Shown one piece after another: positions 1-10,928 of a DNA stretch of 64,000 nucleotides (positions within the stretch are counted from its first letter, which is position 1; each line of letters starts with the position of its first letter). The notes under the pieces were generated by a model, which did no database searches, was not told the origin of the DNA, and saw only the letters and a list, made by a program, of their open reading frames with translations. Made by a program: the position numbers and the translations under genes. Source of the stretch: Lolium rigidum (Eukaryota > Streptophyta > Magnoliopsida > Poales > Poaceae); contig NC_061514.1 of NCBI RefSeq assembly GCF_022539505.1, positions 250,964,124-251,028,123 of the forward strand, read 5' to 3'.

Positions 1-1234
1 TCCACGAGTTCACTAGAGGTGTCTCTCCCATAAGATAAAAGCATGTTGGGTGAACAAATTACGGTCGGGCAATTGACAAATAGAGAGGGCATAACAATGC
101 ACATACATGACATGATAAGTATAGTGAGATTTAATTGGGCATTACGACAAAGTACATAGACCGCCATCCAATTGCATCTATGCCTAAAAAGTCCACCTTC
201 GGGTTATCATCCGAACCCCCTCCGGTATTAAGTTGCAAAGCAACGAGACAATTGCATTAAGTATGGTGCGTAATGTAATCAACAACTACATCCTCGGACA
301 TAGCGCCAATGTTTTATCCCTAGTGGCAACGGCACAACACAACCTTAGAACTTTACGTCACTTGTCCCGGTGTCAATGCGGGCATGAACCCACTATCGAG
401 CATAAATACTCCCTCTTGGAGTTAAAAGTAAAAACTTGGCCGAGCCTCTACTAGAAACGGAGAGCATGCAAGATCATAAACAACACATGTATAATAACTT
501 GATAATTAACATGACATGGTATTCTCTATCCATCGGATCCAGACAAACACAACATATAGAATTACAGATAGATGATCTTGATCATGTTAGGCAGCTCACA
601 AGATCCAACAATGAAGCACAATGAGGAGAAGACAACCATCTAGCTACTGCTATGGACCCATAGTCCGAGGGTGAACTACTCACTCATCACTCCGGAGGCG
701 ACCATGGCGGTGTAGAGTCCTCCGGGAGATGAATCCCCTCTCCGGCGGGGTGCGGGAGGAGATCTCCAGAATCCCCCGAGATGGGATCGGCGGCGGCGGC
801 GTCTCAGTAAGGTTTTCCGTATCGTGGTTTTCGCATCAGGGGTTTCGCGACGGAGGCTTTAAGTAGGCGGAAGGGCAGAGTCGGGGGGCGGACGAGGGGC
901 CCACACCATAGGTCGGCGCGGGCCCGCCTGGGCCGCGCCGCCCTGTGGTGTGGCCACCTCGTGGCCCCACTTCGTATGTTCTTCGGTCTTCTGGAAGCTC
1001 GGTGGAAAAATAGGGCCACTGGGTCTTCGTTTCGTCCAATTCGAGAATATTTCGTTACTAGGATTTACGAAACCAAAAACAGCGAGAAAACGAGAGCGGC
1101 ACTTCGGCATCTTGTTAATAGGTTAGTTCCGAGAAAATGCACGAATATGACATAAAGTGTGCATAAAACATGTAGGTATCATCAATAATATGGCATAGAA
1201 CATAAGAAATTATCGATACGTCGGAGACGTATCA
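1..1234 (-). mobile_element. Gypsy LTR, head-proximal part (left arm)
   Basis: A minus-strand LTR whose 5' terminus (TGATACGTCTCCGACG) lies at 1234. Its distal end lies before the window. It mirrors 6919-8150. It carries the GC-rich segment around 700-1000 and the conserved stretch ending TTAATAGGTTAGTTCCG seen in every LTR of this group in the window. No coding capacity is expected; the overlapping short frames are incidental. Confidence 0.9.
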
Positions 1235-1301
1235 ACATGTCATGCGCATCATACCTTCCTCTTGGGGTTTCCCAACGAACGATGTGAAATACACGCCATC
1301 A
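1235..1301 (+). mobile_element. Truncated Gypsy LTR tail
   Basis: The last ~60 bases of a plus-strand LTR (TGCGCATCATACCTTCC to CGCCATCA), followed directly by a primer-binding site. It abuts an oppositely oriented LTR head at 1234. The same odd head/tail junction is mirrored at about 6843-6918, although the 5-7 junction bases differ (ACATGTC here, CTCTT in the mirrored copy). Confidence 0.8.
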
Positions 1302-1312
1302 AGCATATTTTA

Positions 1313-1331
1313 CAGCGCCGTTGCCGGGGAG
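1313..1331 (+). other. Primer-binding site, tRNA-Asp type (left arm)
   Basis: GCGCCGTTGCCGGGGA is complementary to the 3' end of plant tRNA-Asp (known to end in CCCCGGCAACGGCGCCA). It lies 11 bases after the LTR tail, the usual place for the site that primes minus-strand cDNA. The leading TGG is rendered CAG here. Confidence 0.8.
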
Positions 1332-1594
1332 ATCAAGACACTGTTGCAAGGGAGTCTCCACTTCTCAATCTCTTTACTTTGTTTTTGTCTTGCTTTATTT
1401 TATTTACTACTTTGTTTGCTGCATTATATCAAAACACAAAAAAATTAGTTGCTAGCTTTACTTTATTTACTATCTTGTTTGCTATATCAAAAACACAAGA
1501 AATTAGTTTACTTGCATTTACTTTATCTAGTTTGCTTTATTCACTGTCTTGCACTCTATATTAAAAATACAAAAAAATTAGTTACTTTTGTTAC

Positions 1595-2462
1595 CATGTC
1601 TAGCTACGAACTTGTTACTTCTTCGCTGAAGAATTAGTCTTCACTTTTAAACAAGGGGATGAGGAGAGTTTTAGGATGCTTGGTCTAGAATTTTTACTTC
1701 TTATCATAAAGCTGAACCTCAAATGACTCTAAGTTTGCTCCTTAGTAATTTTTATTTTGGTCTTATGATTCGCTATAGATATGCCTTGGATGCTCTAGTG
1801 GGAGGAGATTTCCTCCATTGTAATGGGGATCAAGCTTTTAATGCCATAAAGTTGGTTGCATCACATGATTCATCTGCTAATTTTGATTCAGCCCTTATCA
1901 GCATTCATAATAGATTAAATACTCTTGAGACAAGTGCATCTCGCTTAAATGAAAACTATGGATACATTCGTAACCGTCTTGATCAAGTTTTAGTGAACTC
2001 TGAACCTTCATTGTGGATACCTACTATTAAAATTGTCATAGGTAACCAAACTCTTCGTGCTAATTGTGATATTATGTCTGAATTTTGCCTAATGCCTAAG
2101 GGATTCATAAGTCTTTGAAACTTTGGGAATTCTGTGAAGGGGAGAAGGAATAACTCTTATTGTATAACTGTTATAATTCCTAAAGGGATAGGCTGCGGGT
2201 GTGCATACAACCATTCTTGGGATAACAATAGCCAGAATTGATTACCTTGTCATTGAATGCTGCGAGAACGGGACAAATCACACTCGGAAGATCCTGCTTT
2301 GAAATTGTTGGGAGGCGAGTCATAGACGTGAGAGAAGGCACCATAAAATTCACCTCTACACCCGGGGGTAGTCATGTATTCCCTAAGCCAAAGAGTAAGG
2401 ATAAGAAAGGTAAGAGGTAAAGCCCAGGTAATGTCAATGCTTCATCTCTCGATAACACTTGA
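1595..2462 (+). pseudogene. Athila-type gag C-terminal half fused to protease, frameshifted
   Basis: The frame opening at ATG 1595 stops at once and resumes in other frames. At 1723-2118 the translation resembles the C-terminal half of a Retrotrans_gag domain (AGG-like VGGDFLHCNG, then a spacer) running into a protease-like segment (PTIKIVIGNQTLRANCDI). There the usual catalytic DLGAS motif is replaced by DIMSEF. The segment at 2238-2420 resembles the protease C-terminus (ITLGRS, then IDVREGTIKF and a lysine-rich tail). By comparison with Athila elements this would be a capsid-protease precursor used in particle assembly. It is short, several frames are broken, and some breaks may be sequencing errors. 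No polymerase follows. Confidence 0.65.
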
Positions 2463-3096
2463 GTTACACTTTACGCGCCTAGGCGAAGGCGTTAAAGAAA
2501 GCGCTTATGGGAGACAACCCATGTTTTTACTACGGTATTTTTGTTTTATATTTGTGTCTTGGAAGTTGTTTACTACTGTAGCAACCTCTCCTTATCTTAG
2601 TTTTGATGTTTTGTTGTGCCAAGTAAAGTCTTTGATAGAAAAGTAAGTACTAGATTTGGATTACTGCGCAGGTTCAGATTTCTTTCTTTGTCACGAATCT
2701 GGGTCTATCTCCTGTAGGTAGCTCAGAAAATTAAGCCAATTTACGAGCATGATCCTCAGATATGTACGCAACTTTCATTCAATTTGAGCATTTTCGTTTG
2801 AGCAAGTCTGGTGGCCTAATAAAATCCATCTTTACGGACTGTTCTGTTTTGACAGATTCTGTCTTTTATTTCGCATTGCCTCTTTTGCTATGTTGGATGA
2901 ATTTCTTTGATCCATTAATGTCCAGTAGCTTTATGCAATGTCCAGAAGTGTTAAGAATGATTGTGTCACCTCTGAACATGTGAATTTTTATTATGCACTA
3001 ACCCTCTAATGAGTTGTTTCGAGTTTGGTGTGGAGGAAGTTTTCAAGGATCAAGAGAGGAGTATGATGCAATATGATCAAGGAGAGTGAAAGCTCT

Positions 3097-3179
3097 AAGC
3101 TTGGGGATGCCCGGTGGTTCACCCCTGCATATTCTAAGAAGACTCAAGCGTCTAAGCTTGGGGATGCCCAAGGCATCCC
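3097..3179 (+). repeat. Paired PPT-like motifs with hairpin (left arm)
   Basis: AAGCTTGGGGATGC occurs at 3097-3110 and 3154-3167. The second copy starts a hairpin, GGGGATGCC, loop CAA, GGCATCCC. The same 14-mer forms the polypurine-like sequence next to the 3' LTR in related elements (13504-13517). Confidence 0.85.
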
Positions 3180-4064
3180 TTCTTCATCGACAACATTATC
3201 GAGTTCCTCCCACGAAACTATATTTTTATTCCGTCACATCTTATGTACTTTGCTTGGAGCGTCGGTTTGTTTTTGTTTTTTGTTTTGTTTGAATAAAATG
3301 GATCCTAGCATTCACTTTATGGGAGAGAGACACGCTCCGCTGTAGCATATGGACAAATATGTCCTTAGGCTCTACTCATAGTATTCATGGCGAAGTTTCT
3401 TCTTCGTTAAATTGTTATATGGTTGGAATTGGAAAATGCTACATGTAGTAACTCTAAAATGTCTTGGATAATTTGATACTTGGCAATTGTTGTGCTCATG
3501 TTTAAGCTCTTGCATCATATACTTTGCACCCATTAATGAAGAAATACTTAGAGCTTGCTAATTTGGTTTGCATATTTGGTTTCTCTAGAGTCTAGATAAC
3601 ATCTAGTATTGAGTTTTGAACAACAAGGAAGACGGTATGGAGTCTTATAATGTTTACAATATGTCTTTTATGTGAGTTTTGCTGTACCGTTCATCCTTGT
3701 GTTTGTTTCAAATAACCTTGCTAGCCTAAACCTTGTATCGAGAGGGAATACTTCTCATGCATCCAAAATACTTGAGCCAACCACTATGCCATTTGTGTCC
3801 ACCATACCTACCTACTACATGGTATTTATCCGCCATTCCAAAGTAAATTGCTTGAGTGCTACCTTTAAAATTCCATCATTCACCTTTGCAATATATAGCT
3901 CATGGGACAAATAGCTTAAAAACTATTGTGGTATTGAATATGTACTTATGCACTTTATCTCTTATTAAGTTGCTTGTTGTGCGATAACCATGTTTACAGG
4001 GACGCCATCAACTATTCTTTGTTGGATATCATGTGAGTTGCTATGCATGTCGTCTTGTACGAGT

Positions 4065-4100
4065 AAGAGATCTACCACCTTTATGGTAGATCTCTCTTAC
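4065..4100. repeat. Turning point of the first palindrome
   Basis: AAGAGATCTACCA is followed by a six-base loop (CCTTTA) and TGGTAGATCTCTCTT. In the unrearranged copy near 12545-12570 the element reads ACCACCTTCATGGTTGG, so the turn uses a pre-existing ACCA/TGGT mini-inverted repeat. A stretch of ~10 bases present at about 4029-4045 is missing from the mirrored arm. Confidence 0.85.
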
Positions 4101-6842
4101 TTCGCACAAGACGGACATGCACTAGTAATCCAACAAAAGAATAGTTGATGGCGTCCTGTAAACATGGTTATCGCACAACAAGCAACTTAATAAGAGATAA
4201 AGTGCATAAGTACATATTCAATACCACAATAGTTTTTAAAGCTATTTGTCCCATGAGCTATATATTGCAAAGGTGAATGATGGAATTTTAAAGGTAGCAC
4301 TCAAGCAATTTACTTTGGAATGCACGGATAAACACCATGTAGTAGGTAGGTATGGTGGACACAAATGGCATAGTGGTTGGCTCAAGTATTTTGGATGCAT
4401 GAGAAGTATTCCCTCTCGATACAAGGTTTAGGCTAGCAAGGTTATTTGAAACAAACACAAGGATGAATGGTACAGCAAAACTCACATAAAATACATATGG
4501 CAAACATTATAAGACTCCATACCGTCTTCCTTGTTGTTCAAAACTCAATACTAGATGTTATCTAGACTCTAGAGAAACCAAATATGCAAACCAAATTAGC
4601 AAGCTCTAAGTATTTCTTCATTAATGGGTGCAAAGTATATGATGCAAGAGCTTAAACATGAGCACAACAATTGCCAAGTATCAAATTATCCAAGACATTT
4701 TAGAGTTACTACATGTAGCATTTTCCAATTCCAACCATATAACAATTTAACGAAGAAGAAACTTCGCCATGAATACTATGAGTAGAGCCTAAGGACATAT
4801 TTGTCCATATGCTACAGCGGAGCGTGTCTCTCTCCATAAAGTGAATGCTAGGATCCATTTTATTCAAACAAAAAAAAACAAAAACAAACCGACGCTCCAA
4901 GCAAAGTACATAAGATGTGACTGAATAAAAATATAGTTTCAGGGGAGGAACCTGATAATGTTGTCGATGAAGAAGGGGATGCCTTGGGCATCCCCAAGCT
5001 TAGACGCTTGAGTCTTCTTATAATATGCAGGGGTGAACCACCGGGGCATCCCCAAGCTTAGAGCTTTCACTCTCCTTGATCATATTGCATCATACTCCTC
5101 TCTTGATCCTTGAAAACTTCCTCCACACCAAACTCGAAACAACTCATTAGAGGGTTAGTGCATAATAAAAATTCACATGTTCAGAGGTGACACAATCATT
5201 CTTAACACTTCTGGACATTGCATAAAGCTATAGTGGATCAAAGAAATTCATCCAACATAGCAAAAGAGGCAATGCGAAATAAAAGACAGAATCTGTCAAA
5301 ACAGAACAGTCCGTAAAGATGGATTTTATTAGGCCACCAGACTTGCTCAAACGAAAATTCTCAAATTGAATGAAAGTTGTGTACATATCTGAGGATCATG
5401 CTCGTCAAATTGGCTTAATTTTCTGAGCTACCTACTGGGAGATAGACCCAGATTCGTGACAAGAAAGAAATCAGGAACTGCGCAGCATCCAAATCTAGTA
5501 CTTACTTTTCTATCAAAGACTTTACTTGGCACAACAAAACATAAAACTAAGATAAGGAGAGGTTGCTACAGTAGTAAACAACTCCCAAGACACAAATATA
5601 AAACAAGAATACTGTAGTAAAAACATGGGTTGTCTCCCATAAGCGCTTTTAACGCCTTTCAGCCTTAGGCGCAGAAAGTGTATCTCAAGTGTTATCGCGA
5701 GATGAAGCATTGACATTACCTTGGGCTTTACCCTTACCTTTCTTATCCTTACTCTTTGGCTTAGGGAATACATGACTACCCCCGGGTGTAGCGGTGAATT
5801 TTATGGTGCCTTCTCTCACGTCTATGACTGCTCCCAATAATTTCGAGTAGTGATCTTCCGAGTGTGATTTGTCCCGTTCTCGCGCATTCAATGACAAGGT
5901 AATCAACGGATATTGTTATCCCAAGAATGGTTGTGTGCACACCCGCAGCTATCCCTTTCAGGAATTATAAATGCAGTTATCAATAAGAGTTATTCCTTCT
6001 CCCCTTCGTTGAATTCCCAAAGTTTCAAAGATTTATGAATCCCCTTAGGCATTAGGCAAAATTCGAATCATAATATCACAATTAGCACGAAGAGTTTGGT
6101 TACCTATGACAATTTTAATAGTAGGTATCCACAATGAAGGTTCGTAGTTCACTAAAACTTGATCAAGATCGGTTACTGAATGTATCCATAGTTTTCATTT
6201 AAGCGAGATGCACTTGTCTCAAGAGTATTTAATCTATTATGAATGCCGATAAGGGCTGAATCAGAAATTATTAGATGAATCATGTGATGCAACCAACTTC
6301 TTTATGGCATTAAAAGCTTGATCCCCATTACAATGGAGGAAATCTCCTCCCACTAGAGCATCCAAGGCATATCTATAGCGAATCATAAGACCAAAATAAA
6401 AATTACTAAGGAGCAAACTTAGAGTCATTTGAGGTTCGGCTTGCAGATAAGAAGTAAAAATTCTAGACCAAGCATCCTTAAAACTCTCCTCATCCCCTTG
6501 TTTAAAAGTGAAGACTAATTCTTCAGCGAAGAAGTAACAAGTTCAGAGCTAGACATGGTAACAAAAGTAACTAATTTTTTTTTATTTTTAATATAGAGTG
6601 CAAGACAGTAAATAAAGCAAACTAGATAAAGTAAATGCAAGTAAACTAAATTTTTTTTGTGTTTTTGATATAGCAAACAAGACAGTAAATAAAGTAAAGC
6701 TAGCAACTAATTTTTTTGTGTTTTGATATAATGCAGCGAAACAAAGTAGTAAATAAAATAAAGCAAGACAAAAACAAAGTAAAGAGATTGAGAAGTGGAG
6801 ACTCCCTTGCAGCCGTGTCTTGATCATCTCAGCAACGGCGCC
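4081..6842 (-). mobile_element. Internal region of Gypsy deletion derivative (right arm)
   Basis: Reverse complement of the left arm: 3' non-coding region (about 4081-5689), degraded gag-protease (5690-6556), leader and tRNA-Asp primer-binding site (about 6825-6842). PPT-like motifs are at 4988-5001 and 5046-5059 on the minus strand. Relative to the left arm it has small deletions, for example ~8 bases near 5228. Confidence 0.85.
5690..6556 (-). pseudogene. Athila-type gag-protease remnant (right arm copy)
   Basis: Mirror copy of the remnant at 1595-2462, with ATG at 6556 on the minus strand. It is broken into even shorter frames; the clearest piece is the protease C-terminus with its lysine-rich tail (5685-5906). 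It is not expected to make a functional protein. Confidence 0.6.
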
Positions 6843-6918
6843 GTAAAATATGCTTGATGGCGTGTATTTCACACGTTCGTTGGGAAACCCCAAGAGGAAG
6901 GTATGATGCGCATAAGAG
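6843..6918 (-). mobile_element. Truncated Gypsy LTR tail (right arm)
   Basis: Mirror of 1235-1301: the last bases of a minus-strand LTR, abutting the plus-strand LTR head that starts at 6919. Confidence 0.75.
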
Positions 6919-8517
6919 TGATACGTCTCCGAACGTATCGATAATTTCTTATGTTCTATGCCATATTATTGATGATACCTACATGTTTTATGCACACTTT
7001 ATGTCATATTCGTGCATTTTACGGAACTAACCTATTAACAAGATGCCGAAGTGCCGGTTCCTGTTTTACTGCTGTTTTTGGTTTCGAAATCCTAGTAACG
7101 AAATATTCTCGGAATTGGACGAAACGAAGACCCGGGGCCCTATTTTTCCACGGAGCTTCCGGAAGACCGAAGAACACACGAAGTGGGGCCACGAGGTGGC
7201 CAAGCTATAGGGCGGCGCGGCCCAAGCCCGGCCGCGCCGACCTATGGTGTGGGCCCTCGTTAGCCCCCGACTGCGCCCTTCCGCCTACTTAAAGCCTCCG
7301 TCGCGAAACCCCGATGCGAAAAACCACGATACGGAAAACCTTACCGAGACGCCGCCGCCGCCGATCCCATCTCGGGGGATTCGGGAGATCTCCTCCGGCA
7401 CCTGCCGGGAGAGGGGATTCATCTCCCGGAGGACTCTACACCGCCATGGTCGCCTCCGGAGTGATGAGTGAGTAGTTCACCCCTGGACTATGGGTCCATA
7501 GCGGTAGCTAGATGGTTGTCTTCTCCTCATTGTGCTTCATTGTTGGATCTTGTGAGCTGCCTAACATGATCAAGATCATCTATCTGTAATTCTATATGTT
7601 GTGTTTGTCGGGATCCGATGGATAGAGAATACCATGTCATGTTAATTATCAAGTTATTATACATGTGTTGTTTATGATCTTGCATGCTCTCCGTTTCTAG
7701 TAGAGGCTCTGGCCAAGTTTTTACTTTTAACTCCAAGAGGGAGTACTTATGCTCGATAGTGGGTTCATGCTCGCATTGACACCGGGACGAGTGACGAAAC
7801 TCCTAAGGTTGTGTTGTGCTTGTTGCCACTAGGGATAAAACATTGGCGCTATGTCCGAGGATGTAGTTGTTGATTACATTACGCACCATACTTAATGCAA
7901 TTGTCTGTTGCTTTAGCAACTTAATACTGGAGGGGTTCGGATGATAACTCTGAAGGTGGACTTTTTAGGCATAGATGCGGTTGGATGGCGGTCTATGTAC
8001 TTTGTCGTAATGCCCAATTAAATCTCACTATACTTATCATGTCATGTATGTGCATTGTTATGCCCTCTCTATTTGTCAATTGCCCGACTGTAATTTGTTC
8101 ACCCAACATGCTTTTATCTTATGGGAGAGACACCTCTAGTGAGCTGTGGACCCCGGTCCATTCTTTAATCTCGAAATACAAATCTGCTTGCAATACTTGT
8201 TTTATTGTTTTCTCTGCAAACAATCATCTTCCACACAATACGGTTAATCCTTTGTTACGAGCAAGCCGGTGAGATTGACAACCTCACTTTGTTTCGTTGG
8301 GGCAAAGTACTTTGGTTGTGTTGTGCGGGTTCCACGTTGGCGCCGGAATCTGCGGTGTTGCGCCGCACTACATCCCGCCGCCATCAACCTTCAACGTGCT
8401 TCTTGGCTCCTCCTGGTTCGATAAACCTTGGTTTCTTTACGAGGGAAAACTTGCTGCTGTGCGCATCATACCTTCCTCTTGGGGTTGCCCAACGAACGTG
8501 TGAAATACACGCCATCA
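6919..8517 (+). repeat. 5' LTR, complete (1.6 kb)
   Basis: Runs from TGATACGTCTCCGAACG to CGCCATCA, beginning TG and ending CA. Its first ~1230 bases are the right arm of the large palindrome; the rest continues beyond the part of the palindrome visible in this window. The length agrees with the solo LTR at 33802-35400 (1599 bp). Confidence 0.9.
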
Positions 8518-8528
8518 AGCTCTTTTAC

Positions 8529-8546
8529 AGGCGCCGTTGCGGGGAG
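8529..8546 (+). other. Primer-binding site, tRNA-Asp type
   Basis: GGCGCCGTTGCGGGGAG, 12 bases after the 5' LTR, complementary to the tRNA-Asp 3' end apart from one missing C. Confidence 0.85.
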
Positions 8547-8772
8547 ATCAAGACACGCTGCAAGGGGAGTCTCCACTTCTCAATCTCTTTACTTTGTTTT
8601 TGTCTTGCTTTATTTTATTTACTACTTTGTTTGCTGCATTATATCAAAACACAAAAAAAATTAGTTGCTAGCTTTACTTTATTTGCTTGTCTTGTTTGCT
8701 ATATCAAAAACACAAAAAAATTAGTTTACTTGCATTTACTTTATCTAGTTTGCTTTATTTACTATTGCTAAA

Positions 8773-10928
8773 ATGGCCAACCCTGAAAATACTAAGTTGT
8801 GTGACTTCACTAGCACAAATAATAATGATTTCTTATGCACACCTATTGCTCCACCTGCTACTACGAGCAGAATTCTTTGAAATTAAACCTGCTTTACTTA
8901 ATCTTGTTATGCGAGAGCAATTTTCAAGTGTTAGTTACGATGATGCTTGCTTGCCCATCTCAATAATTTTGTTGAACTATGTGAAATGCAAAAGTATAAA
9001 GATGTAGATGGTGACATTATAAAATTAAAATTGTTCCCTTTCTCATTAAGAGGAAGAGCTAAAGATTGGTTGCTATCTCTGCCTAAGAATAGTATTGATT
9101 CATGGACTAAATGCAAGGATGCTTTTATTGGTAGATATTATCCCCCTGCTAAAATTATATCTTTGAGGAGTAGCATAATGAATTTTAAACAATTGGATAA
9201 TGAACATGTTGCTCAAGCTTGGGAAAGAATGAAATCTCCGGTTAAAAATTGCCCAACCCATGGAGTGACTACTTGGATGATCATCCAAACCTTCTATGCG
9301 GGACTAAATTTTTCTTCGCGGAATTTATTGGATTCAGCTGCTGGAGGTACCTTTATGTCCATCACTCTTGGTGAAGCAACAAAGCTCCTTGATAATATGA
9401 TGGTTAATTACTGCGAATGGCACACGGAAAGAGCTCCACAAGGTAAGAAGGTAAATTCTGTTGAAGAATCCTCTTCCTTGAATGATAAAGTTGATGCTAT
9501 TATGTCTATGCTTGTGAATGGTAGGACTAATGTTGATCCTAATAATGTTCCATTAGCTTCATTGGTTGCTCAAGATTCTAGACCACATCCGTTGATGGTA
9601 AACTTCATTAAAAATAGATATATTTCAACAACTAATGCTTATCGGAACAGATGTCTAGTAATTAACTATAGGTCCACTGATCCTTATAATAATGGTAACG
9701 GTTATGCATAATTACTTGTGGAATTACTTACAACAATGAATGAGCAATACTACCCTGTTGAAGACATATGAAGCCATGCTTAAAGAATTTATTAGTACAC
9801 AGATTTGCCTTTAACAAACTAAACTTGAGCAAAAGCTCGATAAAATTGATATTCTTGTTTCTAGAGTTGATAGTCTTGCCTACAATGTTGATCTTTTGAT
9901 TAATCAAAATGGTATGCCTAAACTAGGTGATATTGAAAATAAAATTGTTACTACAGCAAATGCCATCCAAGTTAGAATTAATGAGAATATAAGATTAATG
10001 GCTGAAGCTAGCGTGCTAGGTGGGATAGAGAAGAAAATGAAAAACTAGCTAAAAAGGAAAATGTAGCTAAAGTTTGGACTATTACCACCACTAGCAATGC
10101 TAATGATTCATATGTTGCTGCACCTCCTACTATCAATGGTAAAATAATTGGTGTTAGCAATGCTTCTACTCCTAGTGCAAAGCGCGCAAAATTACACGAA
10201 GCTGCTAAAGCTATCTGAAACTGCTTGTGATAAAGCTGCTGAAATTTTTTCCAACCTTGGGGATGATAATCCCATTGCTTTAGATTGTAATGATTTAGAT
10301 TTTGATGATTGCCACATCTCTGAAGTTATAAAGTTCTTGCAAAAACTTGCTAAGAGTCCCAATGCTAGTGCTATAAATTTGGCTTTCACAAAACATATTA
10401 CAAATGCTCTCATAAAAGCTAGAGAAGAGAAACTAAAACTTGAAACTTCTATTCCTAGAAAGCTAGAGGATGGTTGGGAGCCCATCATTAAAATGAGAGT
10501 CAAAGATTTTGATTGTAATGCTTTATGTGATCTTGGTGCAAGTATTTACGTTATGCCTAAAAAAGTCTATGATATGCTTGACTTGCCACCATTGAAGAAT
10601 TGTTATTTGGATGTTAATCTCGTGATAATGCTAAAAAGAAACCTTTGGGGAAAGTTGATAATGTTCATATTATGGTTAACAATAACCTTGTCCCCGTTGA
10701 TTTTGTTGTCTTGGATATTGAATGCAATGCATCTTGCCCCATTATATTGGGAAGACCTTTTCTTGAACCGTTGGTGCTACTATTGATATGAAGGAAGGTA
10801 ATATTAAATATCAATTTCCTCTCAAGAAAGGTATGGAACACTTCCCTAGAAAGAGAATGAAGGTACCTTATGATTCTATTATTAGAACAAATTATGATGT
10901 TGATGCTTCATCTCTCGATGTTACTTGA
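8773..10928 (+). pseudogene. Athila-type gag-protease polyprotein, frameshifted
   Basis: This is the capsid precursor and aspartic protease of a plant Gypsy element. The start ATG is at 8773, about 230 bases after the primer-binding site. The frame is lost near 8865, where CGAG stands where related copies suggest CAG, and shifts again near 8945. The open stretch 8947-9711 (254 aa) has a clear Retrotrans_gag core: LRGRAKDWLLSLP, a tryptophan-bearing helix, a FYAGL segment and LDSAAGG. A coiled gag C-terminal region follows in several frames (9712-10200). At 10148-10786 lies a retropepsin-like domain with the catalytic motif CDLGASIYVMPK, then IILGRPFL near 10738-10762. The reading ends at TGA 10926-10928. 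No polymerase follows. Which breaks are mutational and which technical cannot be told from sequence alone. Confidence 0.85.

Larger units (their letters stand above)
1302..4080 (+). mobile_element. Internal region of Gypsy deletion derivative (left arm)
   Basis: Leader (about 1302-1594, T-rich), a degraded gag-protease segment (1595-2462), then a long non-coding 3' region that matches 10929-12540 of the neighbouring element almost base for base. The expected PPT and 3' LTR are missing because the sequence turns back at about 4080. No reverse transcriptase, RNase H or integrase is present. Confidence 0.85.
1..8160. repeat. 8.2-kb near-perfect palindrome (inverted duplication)
   Basis: Positions 1 to about 4080 are repeated in reverse complement from about 4081 to 8160. 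Matching landmarks sum to about 8150-8161: LTR heads at 1234 and 6919, PPT-like motifs near 3100 and 5050, and the LTR segment at 1-30 against 8124-8150. Both arms share variants absent from the nearby related element at 6919-14432, for example TTAAGCC where that copy has TTACGCC, and GTAAGG where other LTRs have GCAAGG. The arms are therefore a duplication of one sequence, not two independent insertions. Arm differences are mostly small indels and CAG/CTG-type changes. The left arm may continue beyond the window. It could be a real inverted duplication or a fold-back assembly artefact. Confidence 0.92.

Noticed and set aside
3672..3914. 80-codon frame found almost identically near 3672, 12142 and 43747 (minus) and, broken, near 4242
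   Set aside because: Its repetition follows from duplication of the same non-coding element region. It has no start context or domain, and B and C carry their conserved ORF elsewhere. Worth only a dN/dS check.
8529..8546. tRNA gene fragment
   Set aside because: The match to tRNA-Asp is limited to the 3' end complement and sits next to LTR ends, so it is a primer-binding site.
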